A program made the position numbers and the translations under genes. Positions 1 to 8,687 of a stretch of 64,000 bases of DNA are shown here, piece by piece. Every line of letters begins with the position of its first letter. Position 1 is the first letter of the stretch. The notes under the pieces were generated by a model. It was not told the origin of the DNA. It saw only the letters and a list, made by a program, of their open reading frames with translations, and ran no database searches. Origin of the DNA: Brevundimonas sp. MYb52 (GTDB taxonomy: Bacteria; Pseudomonadota; Alphaproteobacteria; Caulobacterales; Caulobacteraceae); contig NZ_PCPB01000008.1 in NCBI RefSeq assembly GCF_002979535.1, positions 62,001 through 126,000 on the forward strand. The letters are read 5' to 3'.

Positions 1-307
1 GAAGGCGGGGATCAACGACATCTACATCCTGCGTCTGGAACAGTTCTATCCGTGGCCGATCAAGTCGATCTCGGCCGAGCTGGCCCGCTTCCCCAACGCC
101 GACCTGGTCTGGTGTCAGGAAGAGCCCAAGAACATGGGCGGCTGGACCTTCGTCGATCCGTGGATCGAACTGACGCTCGAGAAGATGGATATCAAGGCCA
201 AGCGCGCGCGTTACGTCGGGCGTCCGGCCTCCGCCTCCACGGCGGCTGGCCTGATGAGCCGCCACCTGAAGGAACTCGAGACCTTCCTCGCCGAGGCCAT
301 GGCCTGA
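1..307 (+). CDS. sucA: 2-oxoglutarate dehydrogenase E1, C-terminal end (partial)
   Basis: Only the last 101 codons are inside the window, read from base 2 to the TGA at 305-307. The segment runs from KAGINDIYILRLEQFYPWP through WCQEEPKNMGGW to RPASASTAAG, which is the conserved C-terminal transketolase-like end of the E1 subunit (SucA). E1 decarboxylates 2-oxoglutarate with thiamine diphosphate and passes the succinyl group to the lipoyl arms of E2 in the cytoplasmic complex. The E2 gene sucB follows 56 bases downstream on the same strand, the usual sucAB order. The catalytic parts of E1 lie outside the window. Confidence 0.93.
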   Translation, partial: KAGINDIYILRLEQFYPWPIKSISAELARFPNADLVWCQEEPKNMGGWTFVDPWIELTLEKMDIKAKRARYVGRPASASTAAGLMSRHLKELETFLAEAMA

Positions 308-363
308 CCGGCCCAGCCTGACCTATAGATACGCCAAGACACAAAAAGACACTGGACCGAACC

Positions 364-1860
364 ATGGCCGATATCCTCACCCCCGCCCTCGGTGAATCCG
401 TCAGCGAAGCCTCCATCGCCAAGTGGACCAAGAAGGTCGGCGACTCCGTCAAGAAGGACGAAGTCCTGGTCGAGCTGGAAACCGACAAGGTTTCGCTGGA
501 AGTCGTGGCCCCGGCCGACGGCGTCCTGGCGGCGATCAACGCCGCTGAAGGCGACACCGTGGTGCCCGGCACGGTCCTGGGCTCGGTGAGCGAAGGCGCT
601 TCGGCGCCGGCCGCTGCGCCCGCCGCTGCTGCTGCCCCCGCCGCCGCTGCTCCGGCCGCTTCGGGCGGCGCCTCGGTCGAGATCGCCGTCCCGACCATGG
701 GCGAAAGCGTCGCCGAAGGCTCGATCGGCACCTGGCTGAAGAAGTCGGGCGACACCGTCGCCAAGGACGAACTGCTGGTCGAAATCGAGACCGACAAGGT
801 CGCGGTGGAAGTCTCGGCCCCGGCCGCCGGCGTCCTGACCATCGCCGCCGACAATGGTTCGACCGTGACCCCGGGTCAGGTCATCGGCTCCATATCGGCC
901 TCGGGCGCCGCCGCGGCTCCGGCTGCTGCCGCCGCTCCCGCCGCTGCTCCGGCCAACACCGGCTCGGCCCAGGTTTCGGCCTCGGCCCACCTGTCGCCCG
1001 CCGTTCAGCGCGTGGTGTCGGAAAACAACATCAACCCGGCCTCGCTTTCGGCCTCGGGTCCGAAGGGCAATATCACCAAGGCTGACGCCATCGCCGCCAT
1101 CGGCGCCGCCGCTCCGGCTGCGCCCAAGGCTGCTGCGCCGGCCGCTCCGCGCGCCGACCAGCCGCGCGAAGAACGGGTGAAGATGACGCGCCTGCGTCAG
1201 ACCATCGCCCGCCGCCTGAAGGAATCCCAGAACACGGCCGCCCAGCTGACCACCTTCAACGAGGTGGACATGACCAACGTCATGGCCCTGCGCGCCCAGT
1301 ACAAGGAAGTCTTCGAGAAGCGCCACGGCGTGAAGCTGGGCTTCATGTCCTTCTTCACCAAGGCCGTGGTTCAGGCCCTGCACGAAATCCCGGCGGTCAA
1401 CGCCGAGATCGACGGCACGGACATCATCTACAAGAACCACTACGACATCGGCGTGGCCGTCGGCACCGACAAGGGTCTGGTGGTTCCGGTCCTGCGCGAC
1501 GCCGACACCCTGTCGCTGGCGGGTATCGAAAAGGGCATCGGCGCCCTGGGCAAGGCCGCCCGTGACGGCGCCCTGACCATGGATCAGATGCAGGGCGGCA
1601 CCTTCACCATCACCAACGGCGGCACCTATGGCTCGCTGATGTCGACGCCGATCCTGAACGCGCCGCAGTCGGGCATCCTGGGCATGCACAACATCGTGCA
1701 GCGCCCGATGGCCATCAACGGCGAGGTCAAGATCCGCCCGATGATGTACCTGGCCCTCAGCTACGACCACCGCATCGTCGACGGCAAGGAAGCCGTGACC
1801 TTCCTGGTCCGCATCAAGGAACTGCTGGAAGACCCGGCGCGCGCTCTGCTGGACCTGTAA
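364..1860 (+). CDS. sucB: Dihydrolipoyl succinyltransferase (E2 of 2-oxoglutarate dehydrogenase) with two lipoyl domains
   Basis: E2 core of the 2-oxoglutarate dehydrogenase complex, 498 aa. It carries the succinyl group on lipoyl-lysine and transfers it to CoA. Two lipoyl domains are visible: residues 1-77 with the lysine in ETDKVS (about K42), and about 104-180 with ETDKVA (about K145). Ala/Pro-rich linkers follow each one. A peripheral subunit-binding domain lies near residues 210-250 ([14 protein letters not shown]), and the catalytic domain ends with the DHRIVDG motif near residue 469. Most SucB proteins have one lipoyl domain and about 400 residues, so the second domain is the notable feature. 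It follows sucA closely and is closed by a strong terminator. A pyruvate dehydrogenase E2 is less likely given the sucA neighbour. Confidence 0.93.
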   Translation: MADILTPALGESVSEASIAKWTKKVGDSVKKDEVLVELETDKVSLEVVAPADGVLAAINAAEGDTVVPGTVLGSVSEGASAPAAAPAAAAAPAAAAPAASGGASVEIAVPTMGESVAEGSIGTWLKKSGDTVAKDELLVEIETDKVAVEVSAPAAGVLTIAADNGSTVTPGQVIGSISASGAAAAPAAAAAPAAAPANTGSAQVSASAHLSPAVQRVVSENNINPASLSASGPKGNITKADAIAAIGAAAPAAPKAAAPAAPRADQPREERVKMTRLRQTIARRLKESQNTAAQLTTFNEVDMTNVMALRAQYKEVFEKRHGVKLGFMSFFTKAVVQALHEIPAVNAEIDGTDIIYKNHYDIGVAVGTDKGLVVPVLRDADTLSLAGIEKGIGALGKAARDGALTMDQMQGGTFTITNGGTYGSLMSTPILNAPQSGILGMHNIVQRPMAINGEVKIRPMMYLALSYDHRIVDGKEAVTFLVRIKELLEDPARALLDL

Positions 1861-1886
1861 GGTCCGCATCCACGCCAAGACTGACG

Positions 1887-1915
1887 ACGGCGGCTCTTTC
1901 GGGAGCCGCCGTTTT
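1887..1915 (+). terminator. Rho-independent terminator of sucAB
   Basis: A perfect 10-bp stem, ACGGCGGCTC (1887-1896) with GAGCCGCCGT (1903-1912), encloses a 6-base loop and runs into a T tract. It sits 27 bases after the sucB stop codon and ends the sucAB transcript. Confidence 0.9.
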
Positions 1916-1945
1916 CAATTGGGCCGGGCGTGGTAGCTTCGGCCC

Positions 1946-2374
1946 ATGAGCCTGGTCGAGATCGCCCGCTTTCAGGATGTCTATGAGGCCGACCTAGCGG
2001 CGGCCTTCCTCGCCTCGCACGGCGTGGATGTTGATGTCACCGAGCGGTTCCAGACCACCGTCGATCCCCTGATGCAGCGGGCGCTGGGCTTGCGCCTGAT
2101 GGGGCGAGCCGATCAGGCGGATCAGGCCCGCGACCTGCTGGCGCGGGTCATGGCGGGGGAGTTCGGGCTGGACGAGGGCGATGATCTGTCGCCTGCCGAC
2201 CCCGGCGAAAGGTCGGCGGCCAGAGGTCTGGCCCTAGCTCTTTTCGTCACCTCTGGCGGCTTTGCCGGCACCAGCCTGCCGCGTCGCATGGGCGCATTGC
2301 AGTGGACGGGGTTCGCCTTTGTGGCGGCATTGATCGCCGGAACCCTGGCTCTTTGGCTATCATCGGGTCGGTAG
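1946..2374 (+). CDS. DUF2007-type protein with C-terminal membrane anchor
   Basis: A 142-residue protein. Residues 1-75 (SLVEIARFQDVYEADLAAAFL) fit the DUF2007 'putative signal transducing protein' family, small alpha-beta domains with no settled function. The C-terminus ends in one hydrophobic segment, GFAFVAALIAGTLALWL (about residues 121-137), so it is probably tail-anchored in the inner membrane with the domain in the cytoplasm. It starts just after the sucB terminator and converges with a CoA-transferase gene on the other strand, so it is probably transcribed alone. The family call rests on pattern recognition of the first 40 residues. Confidence 0.75.
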   Translation: MSLVEIARFQDVYEADLAAAFLASHGVDVDVTERFQTTVDPLMQRALGLRLMGRADQADQARDLLARVMAGEFGLDEGDDLSPADPGERSAARGLALALFVTSGGFAGTSLPRRMGALQWTGFAFVAALIAGTLALWLSSGR

Positions 2375-2378
2375 AGCC

Positions 2379-3569
2379 TTAGTCGGTCTTGAGGCCGGCC
2401 AGCACCACCTCCGTGTCCTGCCCCAGCTTGGGCGGCGGGGCGTCGTAGCGGACGGGGGTCCTGGACAGGCGGATGGGCGAGGCCACCGTGCGGATCGGCG
2501 CGGCCAGATCGTCGCGCGACTGTTCGACGGTCAGGCCGCGATGCAGGGCCTGAGGCTCCTCGAACACCTGATCGATCGTGTTGACCGGGCCGCAGGGCAC
2601 GCCGGCGGCTTCGAGCGCCGCCATCAACCCCTTCATGGTGAAGCCTGCCGTCAAGGCTGACAGGGTGGGGGACAGCTCGGCCCGGTGCTGGACCCGAAGG
2701 GCGTTGGTCGCAAAGCGCGGATCGGCGCCCATGGGCGCGACGCCCAGAGCCTTGGCCAGGGCGCGGAACTGGCCGTCGTTGCCCACCGCGATGACCACCA
2801 TGCCGTCCGAACAGGGGAAGGGTTGATAGGGGGCCAGGTTGGGGTGGGCGTTGCCCATCCGCGTCGGCGCGGTCCCGGAGACGAAGTAGTTGGTCGCCTG
2901 ATTGGCCAGCATGGCCGCCTGAACGTCGAACAGGGCGATGTCGATATGCTGGCCCTCGCCCGTGGCCCGAGCGTGCCACAGGGCCGCCAGGATGGCGTTG
3001 GAGGCGTAGAGGCCGGTGAATAGGTCCACGACCGCCACCCCGACCTTCATCGGCTCGGCGCCCGGCGCGCCGTCGGGCTGGCCGGTGATCGACATCAGCC
3101 CGCCCATGGCCTGGATCATGTAGTCGTAGCCGGCGCGGTGGGCGTTCGGTCCGTCCTGACCGAAGCCGGTGATGGAGCAATAGACCAGCTTGGGATTGAC
3201 CGCCGACAGCCCGGCGTAGTCGAGGCCGTACTTCTTCAGCCCGCCGGTCTTGAAGTTCTCGACCACCACGTCGCAGGTCGCCGCCAGACGGCGCGCAGCC
3301 TCGGCGCCTTCAGGCATGGCGATGTCCAGCTCGACCGACTTCTTGCCCCGGTTGGCGCACATGAAATAGGCGGCGTCGCCCTTGGACCCATCGGTCGTGG
3401 TGGTGAAGGGCGGGCCCCAGTGGCGGGTGTCGTCGCCCTCGCCAGGTCGCTCGATCTTGATCACCTCGGCCCCCAGGTCGGCCAGGGTCTGCGTCGCCCA
3501 GGGTCCGGCCAGGACGCGGGAGAGATCAAGGACGCGAACGCCGACGAGAGGGCCTTGAAGCTGGGTCAT
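2379..3569 (-). CDS. CaiB/BaiF-type (class III) CoA-transferase
   Basis: A 396-residue enzyme of the family III CoA-transferases, which move CoA between carboxylic acids. The N-terminus has GVRVLDLSRVLAGPWATQTLADLGAEVIKIE, then NRGKKSVELD, a CDVVVENFKTGGLKKYGLDY segment and YCSITGFGQDGP. These are the standard landmarks of the family. The Asp nucleophile is expected in the region containing GYDYMIQAMGG, near residues 140-150. The ATG at 3569 was chosen over a TTG six bases upstream because family members begin a few residues before GVRVLDLS. Substrate is not evident. Glutaryl-CoA dehydrogenase lies 0.9 kb away, and some such enzymes are succinyl-CoA:glutarate CoA-transferases, so a shared glutarate route is possible but unproven. 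Confidence 0.88.
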   Translation of the reverse strand: MTQLQGPLVGVRVLDLSRVLAGPWATQTLADLGAEVIKIERPGEGDDTRHWGPPFTTTTDGSKGDAAYFMCANRGKKSVELDIAMPEGAEAARRLAATCDVVVENFKTGGLKKYGLDYAGLSAVNPKLVYCSITGFGQDGPNAHRAGYDYMIQAMGGLMSITGQPDGAPGAEPMKVGVAVVDLFTGLYASNAILAALWHARATGEGQHIDIALFDVQAAMLANQATNYFVSGTAPTRMGNAHPNLAPYQPFPCSDGMVVIAVGNDGQFRALAKALGVAPMGADPRFATNALRVQHRAELSPTLSALTAGFTMKGLMAALEAAGVPCGPVNTIDQVFEEPQALHRGLTVEQSRDDLAAPIRTVASPIRLSRTPVRYDAPPPKLGQDTEVVLAGLKTD

Positions 3570-3642
3570 GCCCAAGGCTTAGCGCTTGACGCCGACGCCG
3601 AGAAGCTGAACCGTCGCGCGGTCAGGTTTTCGCGAGTTTTCC

Positions 3643-4080
3643 ATGCGTCTTATTTCGATTGTCGTCGCCGCTTCTCTGGGTCTGGCCGCTGCCGGACCGT
3701 CCCTGGCGAAAGCGCCTGACGCCGTGTTCGAGCGCGACGAGCCGGCCATGGCTAGCATGGCCCTGATCAAGGAAGGGGCGGTCTGGCGCGTCAGCTTCCG
3801 CGCCGGCGGCGTGCCGAACGGCGCTGCGACCGCCGCCGACTGCGAGCTTCAGGCCGTCGGGCCGCAGGACGCCGACGACGTCATCGCCGCGCGTCTGGTT
3901 CCGTTCGAGGGCGAGTTGAACGCGATCACCGCCGCTGACATCGGGGCGAACGCGCCGGTCATTCAGGTGCGCGTGGGGCCGGAAGGCGTCTTCGTCGAGG
4001 ACGGCGGCGCTGCCGGCCGATTCTGCGGCCTGGGGTCGGACATAGACGGCTTCTATCGCCGGACCGGCGATTCAGACTGA
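3643..4080 (+). CDS. Secreted hypothetical protein
   Basis: A 145-residue protein I do not recognise. Residues 1-22 (MRLISIVVAASLGLAAAGPSLA) look like a Sec signal peptide with an AxA-like cleavage site, so the mature 120-residue protein is probably periplasmic. Two cysteines remain in the mature part (DCELQA and RFCGLG) and could form a disulfide. The composition is acidic. It is divergent from the CoA-transferase gene and converges with a small DUF6356 gene. Confidence 0.7.
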   Translation: MRLISIVVAASLGLAAAGPSLAKAPDAVFERDEPAMASMALIKEGAVWRVSFRAGGVPNGAATAADCELQAVGPQDADDVIAARLVPFEGELNAITAADIGANAPVIQVRVGPEGVFVEDGGAAGRFCGLGSDIDGFYRRTGDSD

Positions 4081-4087
4081 CGCAGCG

Positions 4088-4354
4088 CTAGAGGCCGACG
4101 TCCCAGACGCCCGCGTCGCGCATTCGGCATTCGCGGGCTTCCTCGGCCCGGCCGCCCATGTCGCGGGCCATGCCGCGAATGGCGTCGGAGACCGTGCTCT
4201 TGTGCACCCCTGGCACGACGGCGTGGGTGAAGGCGCAGGCGGCCAAGCGGATCAGCTTGAAGCCGAATCGCGACGAGGCGGCCATGTGCTCCAGATAGGT
4301 CTCGCTGACCTCGCGCGGGTGATCGCGGAACAGACGTGAAAACGTGTTCGACAT
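4088..4354 (-). CDS. DUF6356-like small protein
   Basis: An 88-residue protein starting MSNTFSRLFRDHPREVSETYLEHM and containing FGFKLIRLAACAFTHAVVPGVHKSTVSDAIRGM. This order (an FxRLFxxHP start, one moderately hydrophobic helix with AxxHAxxP, then a short charged tail) matches the DUF6356 family of small alphaproteobacterial proteins of unknown role. The hydrophobic stretch at residues 32-48 may associate with the membrane. The gene ends eight bases from the convergent secreted protein, so the two transcripts meet tail to tail. Confidence 0.7.
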   Translation of the reverse strand: MSNTFSRLFRDHPREVSETYLEHMAASSRFGFKLIRLAACAFTHAVVPGVHKSTVSDAIRGMARDMGGRAEEARECRMRDAGVWDVGL

Positions 4355-4503
4355 GACTTCAGCCTAACGCGGTTCCCCGCCTCCCTCTACCCGTCACGTG
4401 CATTTTGGCCTAAACCCGCCGCCGGAACAGGGGTCGGATCGTCACGCCCCGCTGATCGCGCGTGACGAACACAGAACCCCGCATACTCGCGCAGGAAACA
4501 CCA

Positions 4504-5694
4504 ATGGCCGATGGCTCGCACGCTTCGCAACAGACCTTCCGCTGGGACGACCCGTTCGACCTGCGCGGCCGCCTGACCGACGACGAGCGGATGATCCAGG
4601 ACGCGGCGCGCTCCTATGCCCGCGAAGCCCTGCTGCCGCGGGTGGTCGAGGCCTTCCGCGATGAGACCTTCGATCGTTCGATCATGAGCGAGATGGGTGA
4701 GATGGGCTTCCTCGGCGCCATGCTGCCGGAAGTCTATGGCGGCTCGGAAGCCAGCCACGTCGCCTATGGTCTGATCGCGCGCGAGGTCGAGGCCGTCGAC
4801 AGCGGCTATCGCTCGGCCATGTCGGTCCAGTCGTCGCTGGCCATGTACCCGATCTACGCCTTCGGCTCCGAAGAACAAAAAATGAAGTTCCTGCCCAAGA
4901 TGGCGGCCGGCGAACTGATCGGCTGCTTCGGCCTGACCGAGGCCGACGGCGGCTCGGACCCGGCCTCGATGAAGACCAAGGCGGTCAAGGTCGAGGGCGG
5001 CTATCGCCTGAACGGCGCCAAATACTGGATCACCAATAGCCCGATCAGCGACCTGGCCATCGTCTGGGCCAAGCTCGATGACAAGATCCGCGGCTTCATC
5101 GTCGAGCGCGACTTCGACGGCTTCACCACGGACAAGATCGGCGACAAGCTGTCGCTTCGCGCCTCGATCACCGGCGACATCGGCCTGAACGACGTCTTCG
5201 TGCCGGAAGCCAACATCCTGCCGGGCGTGCAGGGTCTGCGCGGGCCGTTCAGTTGCCTGAACAAGGCCCGCTTCGGCATCGCCTGGGGGGCCATGGGCGC
5301 CGCCGAGTTCTGCTTCCACGCCAGCCGCGACTATGTCGGCGAGCGCATGCTGTTCGGCCGCCCGCTGTCGTCACGCCAACTGGTGCAGAAGAAGCTGGCC
5401 GACATGCAGACCGAGATCTTCCTCGGCTTCGAGGGCGCCTACGCCCTGGGCCGTCTGCTTGATACCGGCGCCTGGGTGCCCGAGGCCATCAGCCTGATGA
5501 AGCGCAACAACTGCGGCAAGGCCCTGGCCGTGGCGCGCGAGGCGCGCGACATGCACGGCGGCGCCGGCATCACCGGCGAATTGCACGTCATGCGTCACGC
5601 CATGAACCTGGAAACCGTGAACACCTATGAAGGCGCCCACGACGTCCATGCCCTGATCCTGGGCCGGGCCATCACGGGCGAGAGCGCCTTCTAA
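4504..5694 (+). CDS. gcdH: Glutaryl-CoA dehydrogenase
   Basis: A 396-residue FAD-dependent acyl-CoA dehydrogenase that oxidises and decarboxylates glutaryl-CoA to crotonyl-CoA in lysine, tryptophan and glutarate breakdown, feeding electrons to ETF. It matches human GCDH closely: FxWDDPFDL at the start, [27 protein letters not shown], the [11 protein letters not shown] block, [22 protein letters not shown] and [20 protein letters not shown]. The catalytic glutamate is E376 in TYEG. The ATG at 4504 was chosen because AGGAAA lies five bases upstream; an in-frame GTG at 4462 has no ribosome site. It is the only gene of this pathway in the window apart from a possibly related CoA-transferase at 2.4-3.6 kb. 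Confidence 0.95.
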   Translation: MADGSHASQQTFRWDDPFDLRGRLTDDERMIQDAARSYAREALLPRVVEAFRDETFDRSIMSEMGEMGFLGAMLPEVYGGSEASHVAYGLIAREVEAVDSGYRSAMSVQSSLAMYPIYAFGSEEQKMKFLPKMAAGELIGCFGLTEADGGSDPASMKTKAVKVEGGYRLNGAKYWITNSPISDLAIVWAKLDDKIRGFIVERDFDGFTTDKIGDKLSLRASITGDIGLNDVFVPEANILPGVQGLRGPFSCLNKARFGIAWGAMGAAEFCFHASRDYVGERMLFGRPLSSRQLVQKKLADMQTEIFLGFEGAYALGRLLDTGAWVPEAISLMKRNNCGKALAVAREARDMHGGAGITGELHVMRHAMNLETVNTYEGAHDVHALILGRAITGESAF

Positions 5695-5777
5695 AGGCTC
5701 ACGTTTATTGTGACGGTCGAGGCTGTCGTCACGGCGGGCTTCTCGCGCTAGGTTGGGTGTCTGTGAAGGGACTGACC

Positions 5778-7109
5778 ATGACGCGACACACCCTGCTGGC
5801 CTCGACCGGCGCCGCCCTTGTCCTGATCCTGAGCGCCGCGCCGGTGGCGGCGGCCTCGGTGCAGACGCCCGGCGTGCAGGGCCTGCCCTATGACGCGCGG
5901 CGCGGGGTCTTCACCTTCGCGGCGGGCCTGGACGCCTCCCTGCCGGCAGTGGTTCAGGTCACGACGCTGGGCCAGTCGCGCGGCCCGCGGTCGGACGGCG
6001 ATCCCAAGCCCTCTCAGGGCGGGTCGGGGGTCATCATCGACGCCGCCAACGGCATCATCGTCACCAATCACCACGTCATAGAGAACGGCCAGAAGTTCAC
6101 GGTCGACATGATCGACGGCCGCCTGTTCGACGCCACCCTGATCGGGGCGGACAAGGCCACTGACATCGCCGTGCTGAAGATCGAGGCCTCGGGCCTGTCG
6201 CAGGTCCAGACGGTGGATTCCGACACCCTGCGCACCGGCGACCTGGCCTTCGCGGTCGGCTATCCCCTGGGCCTGGACCAGACCCTGACCATGGGCGTCA
6301 TCTCGGGCCTGAACCGCTCGGGCATGGGCGACGCCATCGAGGATTATATCCAGACCGATGCAGCGGTGAACTCGGGCAACTCGGGGGGGCCGCTGCTGGA
6401 CAGCCGGGGACGGCTGATCGGCATCAACACCTCGATCCTGTCCGGCGGCATGGGCGGGGGCAACGACGGCATCGCCTTCGCCGTGCCGACCCGCATCATG
6501 ATGTTCGTGGTCGATCAGCTGCGCGCCACCGGCGAGGTCAAGCGCGGCCAGATCGGCGTGGCCCTGGGGTCGCTGACGGCGGAGCGGGCGCGGGAGATGG
6601 GGCTGAACCTGGTGCGCGGGGCCGTGGTCTATGACGCCGCGCCGGGATCGTCCGCCGAGCAGGCGGGCCTGCGCCCCGGCGACGTCATCACCCGCATCCA
6701 GAACCGCCCGGTGGCCAACGCCGGCTCGGTTCAGGCCACGGTCGGCATCGCCCGTCCGGGCGCCACCCTTCCGGTCGTCTATCTGAGAGACGGGCGCGAG
6801 GCCACGGCCAGCTTGACGGTTCAGTCGGCGGATCTGGCCGCCGTCCGCGTGGGGCGCAGCGCCGCCATGGCGCGCGGCCTGACCTTCCGCAACAGCGGCG
6901 AGGGCGCAGGCGCGCAGGTCACCGTCGTCGAGGGCGGCTCGGTCGCGGCGACGGCGGGCGTCCAGGCCGGGGATGTGGTGGTCGAGGTCGGCGGCGCGCG
7001 GGTGGCTGACATGGCCGCCCTGGCAGCGGCCTTGCGGACGACGAACGGCGCGGTCGATCTGACGGTGATGCGGGACGGGGAGCGGACGACGATCAGCCTG
7101 CCCGGCTGA
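5778..7109 (+). CDS. Periplasmic trypsin-like serine protease with two PDZ domains (Do/DegP type)
   Basis: A 443-residue HtrA-family protease. The first 26 residues form a signal peptide ending PVAAA, so it works in the periplasm on misfolded proteins. The catalytic triad is visible: H99 in TNHHVIENG, D129 in KATDIAVL and S202 in GNSGGPLL. Two PDZ domains follow, about 255-350 (VYDAAPGSSAEQAGLRPGD) and 360-440 (EGGSVAATAGVQAGDVVVEV). The ATG at 5778 has AAGGGA six bases upstream and gives a clean signal peptide; an in-frame start 21 bases upstream does not. It is monocistronic by spacing. The Q-linker and LA loop are short compared with E. coli DegP, so DegS/DegQ-like function is equally possible. 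Confidence 0.9.
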   Translation: MTRHTLLASTGAALVLILSAAPVAAASVQTPGVQGLPYDARRGVFTFAAGLDASLPAVVQVTTLGQSRGPRSDGDPKPSQGGSGVIIDAANGIIVTNHHVIENGQKFTVDMIDGRLFDATLIGADKATDIAVLKIEASGLSQVQTVDSDTLRTGDLAFAVGYPLGLDQTLTMGVISGLNRSGMGDAIEDYIQTDAAVNSGNSGGPLLDSRGRLIGINTSILSGGMGGGNDGIAFAVPTRIMMFVVDQLRATGEVKRGQIGVALGSLTAERAREMGLNLVRGAVVYDAAPGSSAEQAGLRPGDVITRIQNRPVANAGSVQATVGIARPGATLPVVYLRDGREATASLTVQSADLAAVRVGRSAAMARGLTFRNSGEGAGAQVTVVEGGSVAATAGVQAGDVVVEVGGARVADMAALAAALRTTNGAVDLTVMRDGERTTISLPG

Positions 7110-7149
7110 TCTCACCGGCCCTGAAGCTGTTTCCCGAGGTCCAGACAGC

Positions 7150-7197
7150 AAAACGCCCGCGTCGCCTGGAGGGGGGAGGAAGGGCGATCACGGGCGT
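7150..7197 (-). terminator. Terminator of the fabB-downstream RNA
   Basis: On the minus strand ACGCCCG (7197-7191) pairs with CGGGCGT (7159-7153), with an inner CGCC/GGCG pairing, and the stem runs into TTTT. The long loop contains a C/U-rich run complementary to Shine-Dalgarno sequences. The T tract exists only in this orientation, so it terminates leftward transcription from the fabAB side and not the protease gene. Confidence 0.7.
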
Positions 7198-7312
7198 CTC
7201 TGCTTGGAGGAAGCATCGGCCCGTCGAAGCCCTTTAGCGGAAAAATCCTGGGGGGCTGGGGGGGCTGTTCAGGATCCGGGACTTTTCCGAACTCCGACAG
7301 GCCGATGATGCC
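7150..7312 (-). ncRNA. Candidate small RNA or fabB 3'UTR RNA with Shine-Dalgarno-complementary loops
   Basis: The stretch after fabB folds strongly and ends in a minus-strand terminator. A rod is built from CATCGGCC (7214-7221) with GGCCGATG (7300-7307), GTCG (7223-7226) with CGAC (7295-7298), CGGAAAA (7238-7244) with TTTTCCG (7283-7289), and ATCCTG (7245-7250) with CAGGAT (7270-7275). Read on the minus strand, the apical loop is C-rich. Next comes a small hairpin TGCTT-CCTCC-AAGCA (7215-7201) that exposes CCUCC, and the terminator loop is again C/U-rich. Loops complementary to Shine-Dalgarno sites are a hallmark of several alphaproteobacterial trans-acting RNAs. Either an independent sRNA or a processed fabB 3' end is possible. 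A 71-codon reading frame crosses it but has no ribosome site and resembles nothing. Confidence 0.55.
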
Positions 7313-7367
7313 TTTCTGAACGCTCATCCGGGCGGACGAAGGGCCGAATGGCGTTATTTTCGTGTCC

Positions 7368-7390
7368 GAGGCGACAAGGCGCGTCGCCTC
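7368..7390 (-). other. Stem-loop directly after fabB stop
   Basis: GAGGCGAC (7368-7375) and GTCGCCTC (7383-7390) form a perfect 8-bp stem with a 7-base loop seven bases after the fabB stop codon. No T tract follows on either strand, so it is more likely a 3'-end stabiliser or processing site than an intrinsic terminator. Confidence 0.55.
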
Positions 7391-7397
7391 GTCAGCC

Positions 7398-8627
7398 TCA
7401 GACCTTGGACAGGATCAAGGTGCCGTTGGTGCCGCCGAAGCCGAAGCTGTTGGACATGACGTGCTTCAGTTCGCCGTCATGGCGTTCGCGCAGGATCGGC
7501 ATGCCCTCGAACTCGGGGTCCAGGTTCTCGATGTGGGCGCTTTCGGCGGCGAAGCCGTGCTTCATCATCAGCAGGCAGTAGATGGCTTCCTGAGCGCCAG
7601 CGGCCCCCAGGGAGTGGCCCGTCAGCGACTTGGTCGAGGAGATCATCGGCATGGCGTCGCCGAAGACGTTGCGCACGGCGCCCATTTCCTTGGCGTCGCC
7701 GACCGGCGTCGAGGTGCCGTGCGGGTTCAGGTAGTCGATCTTGGGATCGCCGGCCATCTTCAGGGCCAGCTTCATGCAGCGCTCGGCGCCCTCGCCCGAG
7801 GGGGCGACCATGTCATAGCCGTCCGAGTTGGCGGCGTAGCCGGTGACCTCGGCGTAGATGGTCGCGCCGCGCGCCACGGCGCGTTCGTATTCTTCCAGCA
7901 CCACGATGCCGGCGCCGCCCGCGATGACGAAGCCGTCGCGGTCCTTGTCATAGGCGCGCGAGGCGACTGAGGGCGTCTCGTTGAAGTTGGAGGACATGGC
8001 GCCCATGGCGTCGAACATGTTCGACATGGACCAGTCGATGTCCTCGCAGCCGCCGGCGAAGACCACGTCCTGCTTGCCCCAGGCGATCTGCTCGGCGGCC
8101 GCGCCGATGCAGTGGGCCGAGGTCGCGCAGGCCGAACTGATGGAATAGTTGATGCCCTTGAGCTGGAACCAGGTGGCCAGGACCGCCGAGGGGCCGGACG
8201 CCATGGCCTTGGGCACGGCGAAGGGGCCGACGCGCTTGGGCGAGCCCTTCTCGACGGTCGTCTGGGCCGCCTGCAGGATGACCTGGGTCGAGGGGCCGCC
8301 CTCGCCGACGATCAGGCCGATGCGCTCGTCCTGGACCTCTTCGGCGGTCAGGCCGCTGTCTTTCAGGGCTTCTTCAAAGGCGATGTGCGCCCAGGCCGTG
8401 CCGTTGGCCAGGAAACGCGCGGCGCGGCGATCGACCAGGGGCGCCCAGTCCTCGGCCGTCACGCCCAGCGACGGCGGCGCCCAGACCTGAGAGCGGAAGC
8501 CATACTTGGCGTGGTCGGCGGCGTGCTGGACGCCCGACTTGGCTTCGCGCAGGGAGGCCGCAACCTCGTCCTGGCCGGTGCCGATGGAGGAGACGATGCC
8601 CAATCCGGTGACGACGACACGCCGCAT
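7398..8627 (-). CDS. fabB: Beta-ketoacyl-ACP synthase I
   Basis: A 409-residue condensing enzyme of type II fatty acid synthesis that elongates the cis-3-decenoyl chain made by FabA, so it is needed for unsaturated fatty acids. The catalytic cysteine is C167 in [10 protein letters not shown]; the two histidines lie in [11 protein letters not shown] and [11 protein letters not shown]. The C-terminus [14 protein letters not shown] is typical. The ATG at 8627 (MRRVVVTG) has AGGAAA a few bases upstream and is preferred to an in-frame ATG 15 bases earlier. It lies 60 bases after fabA in the same direction, forming the fabAB operon. A structured RNA follows it. Confidence 0.95.
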   Translation of the reverse strand: MRRVVVTGLGIVSSIGTGQDEVAASLREAKSGVQHAADHAKYGFRSQVWAPPSLGVTAEDWAPLVDRRAARFLANGTAWAHIAFEEALKDSGLTAEEVQDERIGLIVGEGGPSTQVILQAAQTTVEKGSPKRVGPFAVPKAMASGPSAVLATWFQLKGINYSISSACATSAHCIGAAAEQIAWGKQDVVFAGGCEDIDWSMSNMFDAMGAMSSNFNETPSVASRAYDKDRDGFVIAGGAGIVVLEEYERAVARGATIYAEVTGYAANSDGYDMVAPSGEGAERCMKLALKMAGDPKIDYLNPHGTSTPVGDAKEMGAVRNVFGDAMPMISSTKSLTGHSLGAAGAQEAIYCLLMMKHGFAAESAHIENLDPEFEGMPILRERHDGELKHVMSNSFGFGGTNGTLILSKV

Positions 8628-8687
8628 GGTGTTTCCTAACATTCAGTCTTCAGGCGCCGCGTTGACCGCGGTCTGCATCAAATGGGG

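Noticed and set aside
211..1878. A 555-codon reading frame on the minus strand opposite sucB
   Set aside because: It is the complement of a very GC-rich gene with strong third-position bias; the translation is low-complexity Gly/Arg/Asp and has no family features. sucB is certain.
7205..7240. A UUCGACGGG stretch on the minus strand, as in the 5' part of tmRNA
   Set aside because: No tag reading frame resembling the Caulobacter-type tag (AANDN...) follows and no tRNA-like acceptor end is present, so the match is chance.
7112..7327. A 71-codon minus-strand frame after fabB
   Set aside because: No ribosome site and no resemblance to a protein. The same bases form a paired RNA rod and terminator, which explains the sequence better.
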